Source: Olavius algarvensis Delta 4 endosymbiont
GTDB taxonomy: Bacteria; Desulfobacterota; Desulfobacteria; Desulfobacterales; CAJINA01
Direction of reading: 5' to 3'
NCBI GenBank assembly: GCA_905176665.1
Contig: CAJINA010000122.1
Span: 178,624-242,623, forward strand
DNA length: 64,000 nucleotides
Shown: positions 44,410-52,950 of the stretch, one piece after another
Layout of the letters: each line of letters opens with the position of its first letter
How positions within the stretch are numbered: the first letter of the stretch is position 1
Program-made: the position numbers and the translations under genes
The notes under the pieces: generated by a model
What the model saw: only the letters and a program-made list of their open reading frames with translations
Database searches by the model: none
What the model was told of the DNA's origin: nothing

Positions 44410-45732
44410 TCAGGGTATCTCGATTCCCAAGCGGTTTATCTTGCGCCGCAGAGTGTTTTTATCAATGTTCAATTCGCGCGCGGTGGCCACTCTTTTCCAG
44501 TCGTTGCGCTTGAGTGCCTGGATAATGGCCAATTTTTCGATAGCCTTCAAGGTCATACCGCCCGGCATCTGCGCGGCGGTGGCCGGTTGGACCTGTTCGG
44601 GCAGATGCTGCAGCCCGATCAGTCCACTGGGGCAGAGAACAAACGCGTGCTCCAGGACATTTTCCAGTTCTCGGATATTGCCCGGCCATTCGTAAAAGAG
44701 CAGGGCCGCCATGGCGCTTTGATCCAATCCAAGCAGGCTTTTTCCCTTAATGCTGTTAAAGTAGTGTACAAAATGGTCCACCATAAGGGGAATATCTTCC
44801 TTGCGCTCCGATAAGAGCGGTAAAGAGATTTTCATGACATTGATCCGGTAGTAAAGATCATCCCGAAACAGGTTTTGCTTGACCATTTCATCCAGATCGC
44901 GATGCGTGGCGGCAATCACGCGCGCGTCGGTTTTCACCGATTGGGTCGCACCAAGCGGCTCATAGGCATGCTCCTGTAAAACGCGCAGCAGCCGCACCTG
45001 CACGGCCGGTGATACATCACCGATTTCATCTAAAAATATGGTCCCGTTCCGGGCCCGGGCAAATCGTCCCGCCTTGTCCTTCAAGGCGTCAGTAAAGGCG
45101 CCCGCTTTGTAACCAAACAACTCAGACTCGATCAGGGTGTCGGGTAAAGCTCCACAGTTCACGGCAACAAAGGGGCCGTTTTTACGGGAACTGTGATTGT
45201 GTATAGCCCGGGCCAGAAACTCCTTGCCGGTGCCCGTCGCCCCGTCGATGAGAATGGTACTGTCGCTCTCGGCGATCTGCGGCAGAATCTCAAAATAGCG
45301 CAGCATCTTCTTGTTCTTGCTGACAATATCCTCAAATGAGTGTGTTCTCAGATAGGCCTTTTTTAGTTCGCTGATGGCAGACAAATCCCGAAACGTCTCC
45401 ACCCCTCCGATGATGGCATCATCGGATGCACGCAAAATAGCCGTATTGACGCTGATTGGAATACGTTTACCGTCTGCCCGGGTAATAACAATCGGCCGAT
45501 TGGAAATGGGCTTCCCGGACTGCATGGTCTGGCGCAACACACAGCCGCTGCCGCACATATTGGCACGAAAGATATCCGCGCAGCGTTGACCGATGGCGTC
45601 CCGGCGGCTGAAGCCGGTGATCTTTTCGGCGGCCCGATTGAAAGACATGATCTTCCAGTCCATGTTCACGGTAAACACCCCATCTTCGATGCTTTCCAAA
45701 ATCACCTGATAGTTTTTCAAGACGGATTGCAT
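44410..45732 (-). CDS. PAS-containing sigma-54-dependent activator, divergent from UspA
   Basis: 440 residues. PAS domain (about 8-120) with cysteines GQRCADIF...MCGSGCVLRQ, AAA+ domain (135-365; Walker [18 protein letters not shown]), and a C-terminal Fis-type helix-turn-helix (WKRVATARELNIDKNTLRRKI). The sigma-54-contact loop reads GAFTDA, not GAFTGA. Start ATG 45732 is preferred because AGGAGGA is seven bases upstream; ATG 45738 is too close to it. The gene is divergent from the UspA gene at 45987, whose promoter is of the sigma-54 type, so UspA is a likely target. Confidence 0.92.
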   Translation of the reverse strand: MQSVLKNYQVILESIEDGVFTVNMDWKIMSFNRAAEKITGFSRRDAIGQRCADIFRANMCGSGCVLRQTMQSGKPISNRPIVITRADGKRIPISVNTAILRASDDAIIGGVETFRDLSAISELKKAYLRTHSFEDIVSKNKKMLRYFEILPQIAESDSTILIDGATGTGKEFLARAIHNHSSRKNGPFVAVNCGALPDTLIESELFGYKAGAFTDALKDKAGRFARARNGTIFLDEIGDVSPAVQVRLLRVLQEHAYEPLGATQSVKTDARVIAATHRDLDEMVKQNLFRDDLYYRINVMKISLPLLSERKEDIPLMVDHFVHYFNSIKGKSLLGLDQSAMAALLFYEWPGNIRELENVLEHAFVLCPSGLIGLQHLPEQVQPATAAQMPGGMTLKAIEKLAIIQALKRNDWKRVATARELNIDKNTLRRKINRLGIEIP

Positions 45733-45839
45733 GCGCATTCCTCCTATATCCCGGGTGCGTTTGGTTCCCTGTCACCATATCACGAGGATGCGTTTTGTTT
45801 CTATTTAAATCATCCCGAGGCAACCGCCTGCGCGCCTTA

Positions 45840-45861
45840 AAATATAAATTTATTTATATTT
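45840..45861. promoter_or_regulatory. Candidate upstream activator site (AT-rich dyad)
   Basis: AAATATAAA, four bases, TTTATATTT: a perfect 9-base dyad centred about 75 bases upstream of the predicted UspA transcription start. This is where a sigma-54 activator would bind. It is AT-rich, so chance is possible; a role in UspA/44410 control is inference. Confidence 0.5.
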
Positions 45862-45900
45862 ACAGACATATACCGATATAGGAGATCCGAATCAATAGTT

Positions 45901-45916
45901 TGGCATCGCCCTTGCT
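45901..45916 (+). promoter_or_regulatory. Sigma-54-type promoter of the UspA gene
   Basis: TGGCAT, five bases, TTGCT. The GG and GC doublets are ten bases apart, and only the sixth base departs from the TGGCACN5TTGCW consensus. It lies about 70 bases before ATG 45987, in the gap shared with the divergent sigma-54 activator. Confidence 0.85.
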
Positions 45917-45986
45917 CCATATCTAAGTATACGGCCATCGGAACAAAGCCAAAGAGCGTGGCCATCCCAATAAGGAGGTGAATCCG

Positions 45987-46961
45987 ATGTTTAAAAAAAT
46001 TCTTTTCGCAACGACTGCATCCCCTACGTGTGATGATGCTGCCAAAGTGGCCTTTGACCTGGCCAGGAAATATAACTCGACGCTGTTCACCTTTCATGTG
46101 TTCGGCATACCTACCCGGGGTGCCAGTCCGTTTGTGGTGGATCTGAAGAGCGGTGAAGAGGAAACCTATGACGAGGACTATACGGCCTGGGTGAAAGAAG
46201 AGATGAAAAACACCTATGCCAAACAACTCCAGGAGATGGATAATTGCGTCATCGACTGCACGGTCGGCCCACCCCACTGGGAGATATTGCGCAAAGCGCG
46301 TGAGGAAAACGTGGATTTAATCGTTATGGGGGCCCATACGCGCCAGGAAGATGTGGGCGCTGCGCGCTATCGCTATATTGTCGGCAGTACCATGCAGATG
46401 GTTGCCCGGCGGGTACGCTGTCCGGTCCTGATCGTCAGCCGCCCCTGCAATACCTGCTTTTGGTATTTCAGTAACATACTATTCGGTGCTGATTTCTCCA
46501 AGGCCTCCATATCCGCATTTCTGTTTGCCTACAACACCGCTAAAGCCATTGGCTGCAAACTGTATCTTTTCAATGCCATCGATATTAGCGATATGCAGTT
46601 CGGAAAAATCGCCGGACAGGAAGAAATCGAATCTCAGGTCCTTGCGGCCCGGAAGAAAATGGAAGATATGTACGTCACGCGCATGGAGGGCTTTGACAAC
46701 TATGCGATTGAGATCTGGGAGGGCATCCCGCACGTCGAGATTCTCAAGTACGCCCGCAAAAAGAGTGTCGATCTGATCGTCATGTCACACCATACCCGGG
46801 AGGTCGATCCGGAGAAGGCCCTGCTCGGCAGCACTGTTGAGCAGGTTGTCTTGCGTTCGGCCTGCCCGGTCGCCAGTGTCAACCGGCCGGATAAAGTGGA
46901 GGCCAGCTTTGACCGCCATTCAAAGGCATATCGAGAAAAAACGGAAGCCGCGGGCACCTGA
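45987..46961 (+). CDS. Universal stress protein, tandem UspA domains (copy 2)
   Basis: 324 residues, two UspA domains (about 1-150, 160-300) plus a short tail. It is close to the protein at 986-1903 along its length, including GAHTRQEDVGAARYRY, VGSTMQMVA and the CNTC linker motif after VSRP, where the other copy has CTTC. ATG 45987 is the start: AAGGAGG stands upstream at the right distance; GTG 45978 is within that ribosome site. It is controlled by the sigma-54-type promoter at 45901. Confidence 0.92.
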   Translation: MFKKILFATTASPTCDDAAKVAFDLARKYNSTLFTFHVFGIPTRGASPFVVDLKSGEEETYDEDYTAWVKEEMKNTYAKQLQEMDNCVIDCTVGPPHWEILRKAREENVDLIVMGAHTRQEDVGAARYRYIVGSTMQMVARRVRCPVLIVSRPCNTCFWYFSNILFGADFSKASISAFLFAYNTAKAIGCKLYLFNAIDISDMQFGKIAGQEEIESQVLAARKKMEDMYVTRMEGFDNYAIEIWEGIPHVEILKYARKKSVDLIVMSHHTREVDPEKALLGSTVEQVVLRSACPVASVNRPDKVEASFDRHSKAYREKTEAAGT

Positions 46962-47197
46962 TATGACCGCCTGGGGCCGGTCAATCAGGAAAACGGGCTT
47001 CCGTCCAGGCCTGGCACTTGAAAGTCCCACCCGCCGGTCGACTTGCGCGGGTGCCGCGGGTGGTGCCCGGCAAGACTGGGCCAAACCGTGCCCCCGAACA
47101 TGATTTACCCTTGACAAGCTGTTGGTTTTTTGGTCAACATTTCTCCATCATTTGTTGGAAACATATAGTAGTACATAATTGATGGAAGGATGGCTGC

Positions 47198-47839
47198 ATG
47201 CCCTCACCACTTGAAAAAGCCCGCCGTGATCCGGATTCCATGAAAGCCAGGATCCTGGCGACCGCCCGCACCCTGTTCGGGGAATACGGATACCATGGGG
47301 TCACAACCCGCATGATTGCCAAGGAAGTCGGGATCGATGTTTCCACCCTTTACTACCACTGGGGTGAAAAGCAGGATCTGTACGAAGCCGTGCTGACCGA
47401 CCTCAACGACGAAATCCGGCAGCAACTCGGCGATATCGAACGCCTGGTGCGGGGCCGTCCGCTGGACTATCGTCTGGCGAAGGCCATCGACATCATGTGC
47501 GATTACCTGTTCACCCGCCCCGAGGCCTCGCGTCTGATCTTGTTCAGCTACTTCGGCAAGACCCGCACGGACACGGTCCTCGATGCCCGCATGACCGAAC
47601 ATATTGCCAATATCGCCATTGCCATGGGCCTGGCCCTTGACAAGGAGCATGTCTCCCCCGAGGCCAATGCCCGGGTCCTGGCGGTCTGGAATTCGGTGAT
47701 CAACTTCACGGCCGGCAACGACTTTTTTAAATCATTACTGAAACTCGACCAGGCCGAGTATGCCTCGGTTGTCAAAGAATCACTCAAGTTCATCCTGATT
47801 CCGGCCTTTACGCGGAATCAGGGAACAACGGCTAACTAG
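47198..47839 (+). CDS. TetR-family regulator heading the acyl-CoA cluster
   Basis: 213 residues. The N-terminal helix-turn-helix (ILATARTLFGEYGYHGVTTR to VDVSTLYYHWGEKQDLY-like stretch) is typical of TetR; the C-terminal helical part would bind a ligand. Its gene is 59 bases upstream of the MFE-2-like gene, and it is the likely repressor of the cluster, with an acyl-CoA or related ligand (inference). An IR TTGAC/GTCAA lies upstream at 47111-47137, but it is not a convincing operator. Confidence 0.88.
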   Translation: MPSPLEKARRDPDSMKARILATARTLFGEYGYHGVTTRMIAKEVGIDVSTLYYHWGEKQDLYEAVLTDLNDEIRQQLGDIERLVRGRPLDYRLAKAIDIMCDYLFTRPEASRLILFSYFGKTRTDTVLDARMTEHIANIAIAMGLALDKEHVSPEANARVLAVWNSVINFTAGNDFFKSLLKLDQAEYASVVKESLKFILIPAFTRNQGTTAN

Positions 47840-47877
47840 TGCCCATCCACAAGCGGCATTTTTTGGGGACGGACACT
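47838..47877. repeat. Short palindrome related to the arms of the 8851/52798 element
   Basis: AGTGCCCATCC (47838-47848) pairs with GGACGGACACT (47867-47877), 9 of 11. The intervening CACAAGCGGCATTTTTTGG matches one arm of the larger element (CACAAACGGCATCTTTTGG, as read from the right arm of copy 1). It begins at the TetR stop codon. It may be a solo half or a degenerate copy. Confidence 0.55.
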
Positions 47878-47898
47878 AAAAAACAGGAGGATTGAAAT

Positions 47899-50007
47899 AT
47901 GGCGTTAAACCTAAGTGCCCTGGGCCAGAAGGTCGGACCCTTGGCCAAGGAGTATTCCTGGAAGGATGTGGTCCTTTATGCCCTGGGGGTGGGGGCCGGA
48001 TTTTCCGATCTCGACTATTGCTATGAAAATAAATTAAAGGTGATTCCCAGTTTTTCGATCGCCGCGATATTTGACATCCTCGCCCAGATTGGGCTGAAAT
48101 CGGAAGTAAACCTGGCCGGGATTCTCCACGGTGAGCAGGAGTTGATCTTTCACAACCCGATTCCACCCGAAGGGACCCTGACCACCGAGGGCAAAATCGC
48201 CCATTACTATGACAAGGGCCAGGACAAGGGCGCCCTGGTGATTGGCGAAAGCGACACCTGGCATTCCAACGGCCAGAAGCTGTTTACCAGCATCTGTACC
48301 ATTTTCAGCCGCTTGGACGGCGGTTTCGGCGGCGAGAATGCCCCCAGGACCACGGTGACCTTTCCGGACCGCGATCCCGATTATATCGTGGATGAACAGC
48401 CTTCCGAAGACCAGCCCCTGATCTACCGCCTGTCCGGCGATATCTTCAGCCTGCATGTCGATCCTCAATTTGCCAAAGCATCCGGATTTGAAAAACCGAT
48501 CATGCACGGGTTGTGCACCCATGGGTTTGCCTGCCGGGTGCTGATCGACAAGCTCATTCCCGGCCAGCCGGAAAAAGCGCGCCGTATGGTCTGCCGTTTT
48601 ACGAAGACCCTCTATCCGGGGGTCCCCATCCAGACCCAGATCTGGAAAACCGGGGACGGCCAGGCCCTCTGGCGGACCGTCAATGGAGAGACCGGCGATA
48701 TCGTCATCGACAACGGTATTTTTGAATACGGGGAAATCCCGGTGATGCAGATCCGGTTTGACGACCGGGTGGCCATCGTCACCGGCGCGGGTGCGGGGCT
48801 TGGCCGGGCTTACGCCCTGGAGCTGGGCCGCCGCGGCGCCAAAGTCGTCGTCAACGATCTGGGCGGCGCCCGGGACGGCTCCGGGGAGGGCTCGAGCAGC
48901 CCGGCGGACGAAGTCGTGGCGGAAATTGAGAACCTGGGCGGCAGCGCAGTGGCCAACTACGACAATGTGGCCACCGCAGCCGGCGGTGAAAACATCGTCA
49001 AGTCCGCCCTGGATGCTTTCGGCCGCGTGGACATCCTCATCAACAACGCCGGTATCCTGCGCGACAAGAGTTTCGTCAAAATGGATCCTGGCAACTGGCA
49101 GGCTGTCCTGGATGTGCATCTCAACGGCGCCTACCATGTGACCAAACCGGCCTTCGAAATTATGAAGGCCAACGGGTACGGCCGGATCATCATGACCACC
49201 TCCGCCGCCGGTCTTTACGGCAATTTCGGGCAGACCAACTATTCGGCCGCCAAAATGGGGCTGGTGGGCCTGATGAACACCCTGAAGCTCGAGGGGCAGA
49301 AGTACGATGTCAAGGTCAACACCATCGCACCCATTGCCGCCTCGCGCCTGACTGAAGATGTCCTCCCTCCGGATTTCTTCGACAAGCTGAAACCGGAGTT
49401 CGTGGTACCCATGGCCCTCTATCTTTGCAGTGAGGGCTGCCCGGTCACCGGAAACATCTACAATGCGGGCATGGGGTTTTACAACCGCGCCGCGGTGTTC
49501 ACCGGGCCAGGCGCCGTTTTAACCCAGGATGACGCCCCACCCAGCGTTGAAAACATTCAAAAAGCCCTCAAAAACGTCGCCACGGTGGACGGTGCGAGGG
49601 AATATTTTCAACTCAATGAACAGGTCGGTGATGTGCTGACCGCCTTCACGGCCCCACCGCCTGCCTCCAGTGATGCCGCCAAGGGTTTTGCCAACGCGGC
49701 CGCAGTATTCGACGCCATGGCGGGCGCTTTTGATGCCGGTGCCGCCGCGGGTGTGGATGTGGTCTTTCAATACAACATCGCCGGCGATCTGGGCGGAGAT
49801 TGGAGTTGTACCATTAAAGACGGCGCCTGCACGGTGGCGCCGGGGCAGCACGAATCCCCGGTGTGCACCCTTAAAATGGAAGCGGGCGACTTTCTGACCA
49901 TGATGAACGGCACCTTGCCGGCCATGCAGGCCTATACCTCGGGCAAGCTCAAGATCGAAGGCGACATCATGAAGTCACAGCTGATTGAAAAGCTATTTAA
50001 ATTTTAA
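47899..50007 (+). CDS. MFE-2-like trifunctional protein: MaoC hydratase, SDR, SCP2
   Basis: 702 residues. (1) 1-280, R-specific 2-enoyl-CoA hydratase of hot-dog type: YRLSGDIFSLHVDPQFAKAS and PIMHGLCTHGFACR hold the catalytic Asp/His set. (2) 286-560, short-chain dehydrogenase of the HSD17B4 type (VTGAGAGLGRAYALELG, VVVNDLGGARDGSG, NNAGILRDKSF, YGNFGQTNYSAAKMGL with catalytic Tyr and Lys). (3) 595-702, SCP2 sterol-carrier domain (LPAMQAYTSGKLKIEGD). Human MFE-2 has the order SDR, hydratase, SCP2; here the hydratase comes first. It should catalyse hydration and (3R)-hydroxyacyl-CoA oxidation. Its SDR-SCP2 tail is paralogous to that of the next gene. Confidence 0.93.
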   Translation: MALNLSALGQKVGPLAKEYSWKDVVLYALGVGAGFSDLDYCYENKLKVIPSFSIAAIFDILAQIGLKSEVNLAGILHGEQELIFHNPIPPEGTLTTEGKIAHYYDKGQDKGALVIGESDTWHSNGQKLFTSICTIFSRLDGGFGGENAPRTTVTFPDRDPDYIVDEQPSEDQPLIYRLSGDIFSLHVDPQFAKASGFEKPIMHGLCTHGFACRVLIDKLIPGQPEKARRMVCRFTKTLYPGVPIQTQIWKTGDGQALWRTVNGETGDIVIDNGIFEYGEIPVMQIRFDDRVAIVTGAGAGLGRAYALELGRRGAKVVVNDLGGARDGSGEGSSSPADEVVAEIENLGGSAVANYDNVATAAGGENIVKSALDAFGRVDILINNAGILRDKSFVKMDPGNWQAVLDVHLNGAYHVTKPAFEIMKANGYGRIIMTTSAAGLYGNFGQTNYSAAKMGLVGLMNTLKLEGQKYDVKVNTIAPIAASRLTEDVLPPDFFDKLKPEFVVPMALYLCSEGCPVTGNIYNAGMGFYNRAAVFTGPGAVLTQDDAPPSVENIQKALKNVATVDGAREYFQLNEQVGDVLTAFTAPPPASSDAAKGFANAAAVFDAMAGAFDAGAAAGVDVVFQYNIAGDLGGDWSCTIKDGACTVAPGQHESPVCTLKMEAGDFLTMMNGTLPAMQAYTSGKLKIEGDIMKSQLIEKLFKF

Positions 50008-50068
50008 GACTGAAGGTGGAAGGCTGAAGACTGAAGGTTTAACCTGAACACCTTAACAGGAGAAAAAA

Positions 50069-52798
50069 ATGATCGGAATTACTTCTTTCGGTGCCTATAT
50101 ACCCCGGCTGCGCCTTGATCGCATGGCCATTTTCCAGAACATGGGCTGGTTTGCCCCCGCCATCGTTATGGTGGCCCAGGGCGAACGGTCCATGTGCAAC
50201 TGGGACGAGGATGCTCTCACCATGGCCGTGGCCGCATCACGCGATTGCCTGGTGGGCCGGGACAAATCCGCCCTGGACGGTCTCTATCTGGCCTCGACCA
50301 CCCTCCCGTTTACCGACCGCCAGAACGCCGGCATCGCGGCCACCGCCTTGAACCTGCCCAGCAGCATCCTGGCCGCAGATTTCACCGCATCCCAGAAGGC
50401 GGGCACCAACGCCTTGCTGGCTGCGCTCGAATCGGTAAAGAGCGGGGAGCGCCGCAATATTCTGGTAGCGGCGACCGACAAACGTGAAACCAAGCCCGGC
50501 TACTTTTACGAGATGTGGTTCGGTGATGGGGCAGCATCCATACTGGTGGGCAGTGAGGATGTAATCGCCGAATACAAAGGATCCCACAGTGTATCCTACG
50601 ACTTCGTGCCCCACTACCGGGGCAGTGGCAAACAATATGACTACATTTGGGAAGAGCGCTGGACCCGGGATGAGGGCTATGCCAAGATCATCCCCGAAGC
50701 CGTCAATGGCCTTTTGGACAAACTGGATCTAACCATTGCGGACGTGGACCGCCTGGTATACCCCTGCTTTTTCAAGGCCGAGCACAAGAACATTGCCCGC
50801 AAGCTCGATGCGGATCCGGAAACGGTCATGGACAATATGCACGAAAAGTGCGGGGAAACCGGGGTTGCCCACCCCCTGCTGATGTTGGCCCGGGCCCTGG
50901 AAGAGGCCCGCCCCGGCGATCGGATCGTGGTGGCTGGGTTCGGCCAGGGCTGCAGTGCCCTCTATTTCGTCGTTACCGATGCAATTGAAAATCTGGCCCC
51001 GCGTACCGGCGTATCCGGATCCCTATCCAACAAGGAGACCACCGACAATTACGCCAAGTGGCTCAAGTTCAGGGAACTGATCGACCCGGAAATGGGGATC
51101 CGCGCAGAAGCCCCCACCCAGACCGCCATGACGACCCTGTGGCGTAAACGGGACATGATTCTCGGACTGGTGGGCGGCCGTTGCCGTGAATGCGAAACGC
51201 CTCAATTTCCCAGGATGGACATCTGCGTAAACCCTGACTGCGGTGCCCACCACAGCCAGGACGATTACGAGTTTGCCGATGTGCCGGCCAGGATTAAAAC
51301 CTTTACCGGGGATCTTTTAGCCGTCTCCGTGGACCCTCCGCACAAGTACGGTATGGTCCAGTTCGAAGGCGGTGGCCGGGTGATGGCCGATTTTACCGAT
51401 TGCGCCTTCGATGACCTCCAAGTGGGCCTGCCCATGCAGATGGTATTTCGCAAGCGGGTGGCCGACAAGGAGCGGGGCTTCGTCAACTATTTCTGGAAAG
51501 CAGTCCCGGTACCGGGTGCCGTCGAGGAGATGGACAAGATACGGTATGACGGCCGGGTGGCCGTCATCACCGGGGCCGGGGCCGGCCTGGGTCGAGCCTA
51601 TGCTCTGGAACTTGCCGCCCGGGGCGCCCGGATTGTCGTCAATGACCTGGGAGGCGCGCCGGACGGCAGCGGTGACGGCAGTGCCGCACCGGCCGATCAA
51701 GTGGTCCGCGAACTAGAGGCCCTCGGCGGACAAGCCGTGGCCAACTACGACAACGTCGCCACGGCTGAGGGCGGAGAAAATATCATCAAATGTGCCCTGG
51801 ACACCTTCGGCCGGGTGGACATCGTGATCAACAATGCCGGCATTCTCCGGGACAAGAGCTTTTTAAAGATGGAACCGGAAAACTGGCAGGCGGTCATGGA
51901 CGTGCACTTGCACGGCGCCTATCACGTCACCCGCCCGGCATTCGCCGTTATGAAGGAAAATGGTTTCGGCCGGATTGTGATGACCACTTCGGCGGCCGGC
52001 CTCTACGGCAACTTCGGCCAGACCAACTACTCGGCCGCCAAGATGGCCCTGGTCGGCCTGATGAACACACTGAAGCTGGAAGGCAAAAAGTACAACATCA
52101 ACGTCAATACCATCGCCCCGCTGGCAGCTTCCCGGTTGACGGAGGACATCATGCCACCGGATATTTTCAACAAGGCCAAACCGGAGTTCGTGGTTCCCAT
52201 GGTGGCCTACCTGTGCAGCGATGAATGTACCGAGTCCGGTGCAATCTTCAACGCCGGCATGGGGTACTTCAACCGGGCCGCTATTCTGACCGGGGCCGGG
52301 GCCCAGATCGGCGATGCCGAAAATCCGCCCTCGGTAGAAGACATCGAGGCCAACTGGAGCACCATCAACGCCATCTCCGGCACTAAGGAACTGACCGATG
52401 TCAACGCCGCCTTCATGGACCTGATTACACCCGCCCCGGAGGAATCCGCCGAAAAAGAAGCGGCGCCCGCCTCGGCCGGACCGGATATCCAGGCCATTTT
52501 CGACAACCTGGCCGGGACGTTCAAGGCAGACGCCGCCGCCGGGGTAAACGTCGTCTTCCAGTTCATCATCTCCGGCAAAGGGGGCGGCGAATGGCATTGC
52601 GTCATTAAGGACCAGGCCTGCACCATAGCCAAGGGCACCCACGCCAAACCGGGCTGCACCCTAAAAATGGCAGATGCCGACTTTGGAGACATGATGACCG
52701 GCAAACTGCCGGCCATGCAGGCGTATACATCCGGCAAGCTGATCATCGAGGGCGATGTGATGAAATCTCAACTAATTGAAAAACTATTCTCGATATAG
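50069..52798 (+). CDS. HMG-CoA-synthase-like / DUF35 / SDR / SCP2 fusion
   Basis: 909 residues. (1) 1-320, thiolase-fold protein of the HMG-CoA synthase/KAS III type (MIGITSFGAYIPRLRLDRMA, AATDKRETKPGY, WFGDGAASILVG). (2) About 365-485, DUF35 OB-fold with a zinc ribbon (CRECETPQF then CVNPDC, that is C-x2-C-x10-C-x4-C). (3) 490-750, an MFE-2-type SDR. (4) 800-909, SCP2. At the position of the usual catalytic Cys (ACKAGT in archaeal HMG-CoA synthase) it has SQKAGT, so a Gln replaces Cys. Decarboxylating or non-acylating chemistry is possible (compare the Gln of KSQ domains). AGGAGA precedes ATG 50069. The palindromic element begins directly after the stop codon. Confidence 0.9.
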   Translation: MIGITSFGAYIPRLRLDRMAIFQNMGWFAPAIVMVAQGERSMCNWDEDALTMAVAASRDCLVGRDKSALDGLYLASTTLPFTDRQNAGIAATALNLPSSILAADFTASQKAGTNALLAALESVKSGERRNILVAATDKRETKPGYFYEMWFGDGAASILVGSEDVIAEYKGSHSVSYDFVPHYRGSGKQYDYIWEERWTRDEGYAKIIPEAVNGLLDKLDLTIADVDRLVYPCFFKAEHKNIARKLDADPETVMDNMHEKCGETGVAHPLLMLARALEEARPGDRIVVAGFGQGCSALYFVVTDAIENLAPRTGVSGSLSNKETTDNYAKWLKFRELIDPEMGIRAEAPTQTAMTTLWRKRDMILGLVGGRCRECETPQFPRMDICVNPDCGAHHSQDDYEFADVPARIKTFTGDLLAVSVDPPHKYGMVQFEGGGRVMADFTDCAFDDLQVGLPMQMVFRKRVADKERGFVNYFWKAVPVPGAVEEMDKIRYDGRVAVITGAGAGLGRAYALELAARGARIVVNDLGGAPDGSGDGSAAPADQVVRELEALGGQAVANYDNVATAEGGENIIKCALDTFGRVDIVINNAGILRDKSFLKMEPENWQAVMDVHLHGAYHVTRPAFAVMKENGFGRIVMTTSAAGLYGNFGQTNYSAAKMALVGLMNTLKLEGKKYNINVNTIAPLAASRLTEDIMPPDIFNKAKPEFVVPMVAYLCSDECTESGAIFNAGMGYFNRAAILTGAGAQIGDAENPPSVEDIEANWSTINAISGTKELTDVNAAFMDLITPAPEESAEKEAAPASAGPDIQAIFDNLAGTFKADAAAGVNVVFQFIISGKGGGEWHCVIKDQACTIAKGTHAKPGCTLKMADADFGDMMTGKLPAMQAYTSGKLIIEGDVMKSQLIEKLFSI

Positions 52799-52937
52799 TG
52801 CCCAGCCACAAATGGTAGATTTTGGTTCAGGGCCAGGCTTGAGCAATTTTGAGACCGCAGGCCTAATCAACTATTTCGAGGATCTAAAAAGAGCGAAAAC
52901 GCCGCCCTGGGCCAAAAGATGCCGTTTGGGGTGGCAC
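52798..52937. repeat. Palindromic intergenic element, copy 2
   Basis: Arms of about 34-36 bases (from 52798 and ending at 52937) around a centre of about 70 bases. The left arm has AAATGGTAGATTTTGG and the right CCAAAAGATGCCGTTT, as in the copy at 8851. It starts at the stop codon of the HMGS fusion and ends just before the thiolase ribosome site. In transcripts of this cluster it would form a strong intercistronic hairpin. Confidence 0.8.
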
Positions 52938-52950
52938 GAGGGAGAAAATT

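Noticed and set aside
47111..47137. TTGAC/GTCAA as the operator of the 47198 TetR
   Set aside because: The arms are only five bases long and 17 apart, with no symmetry in between.
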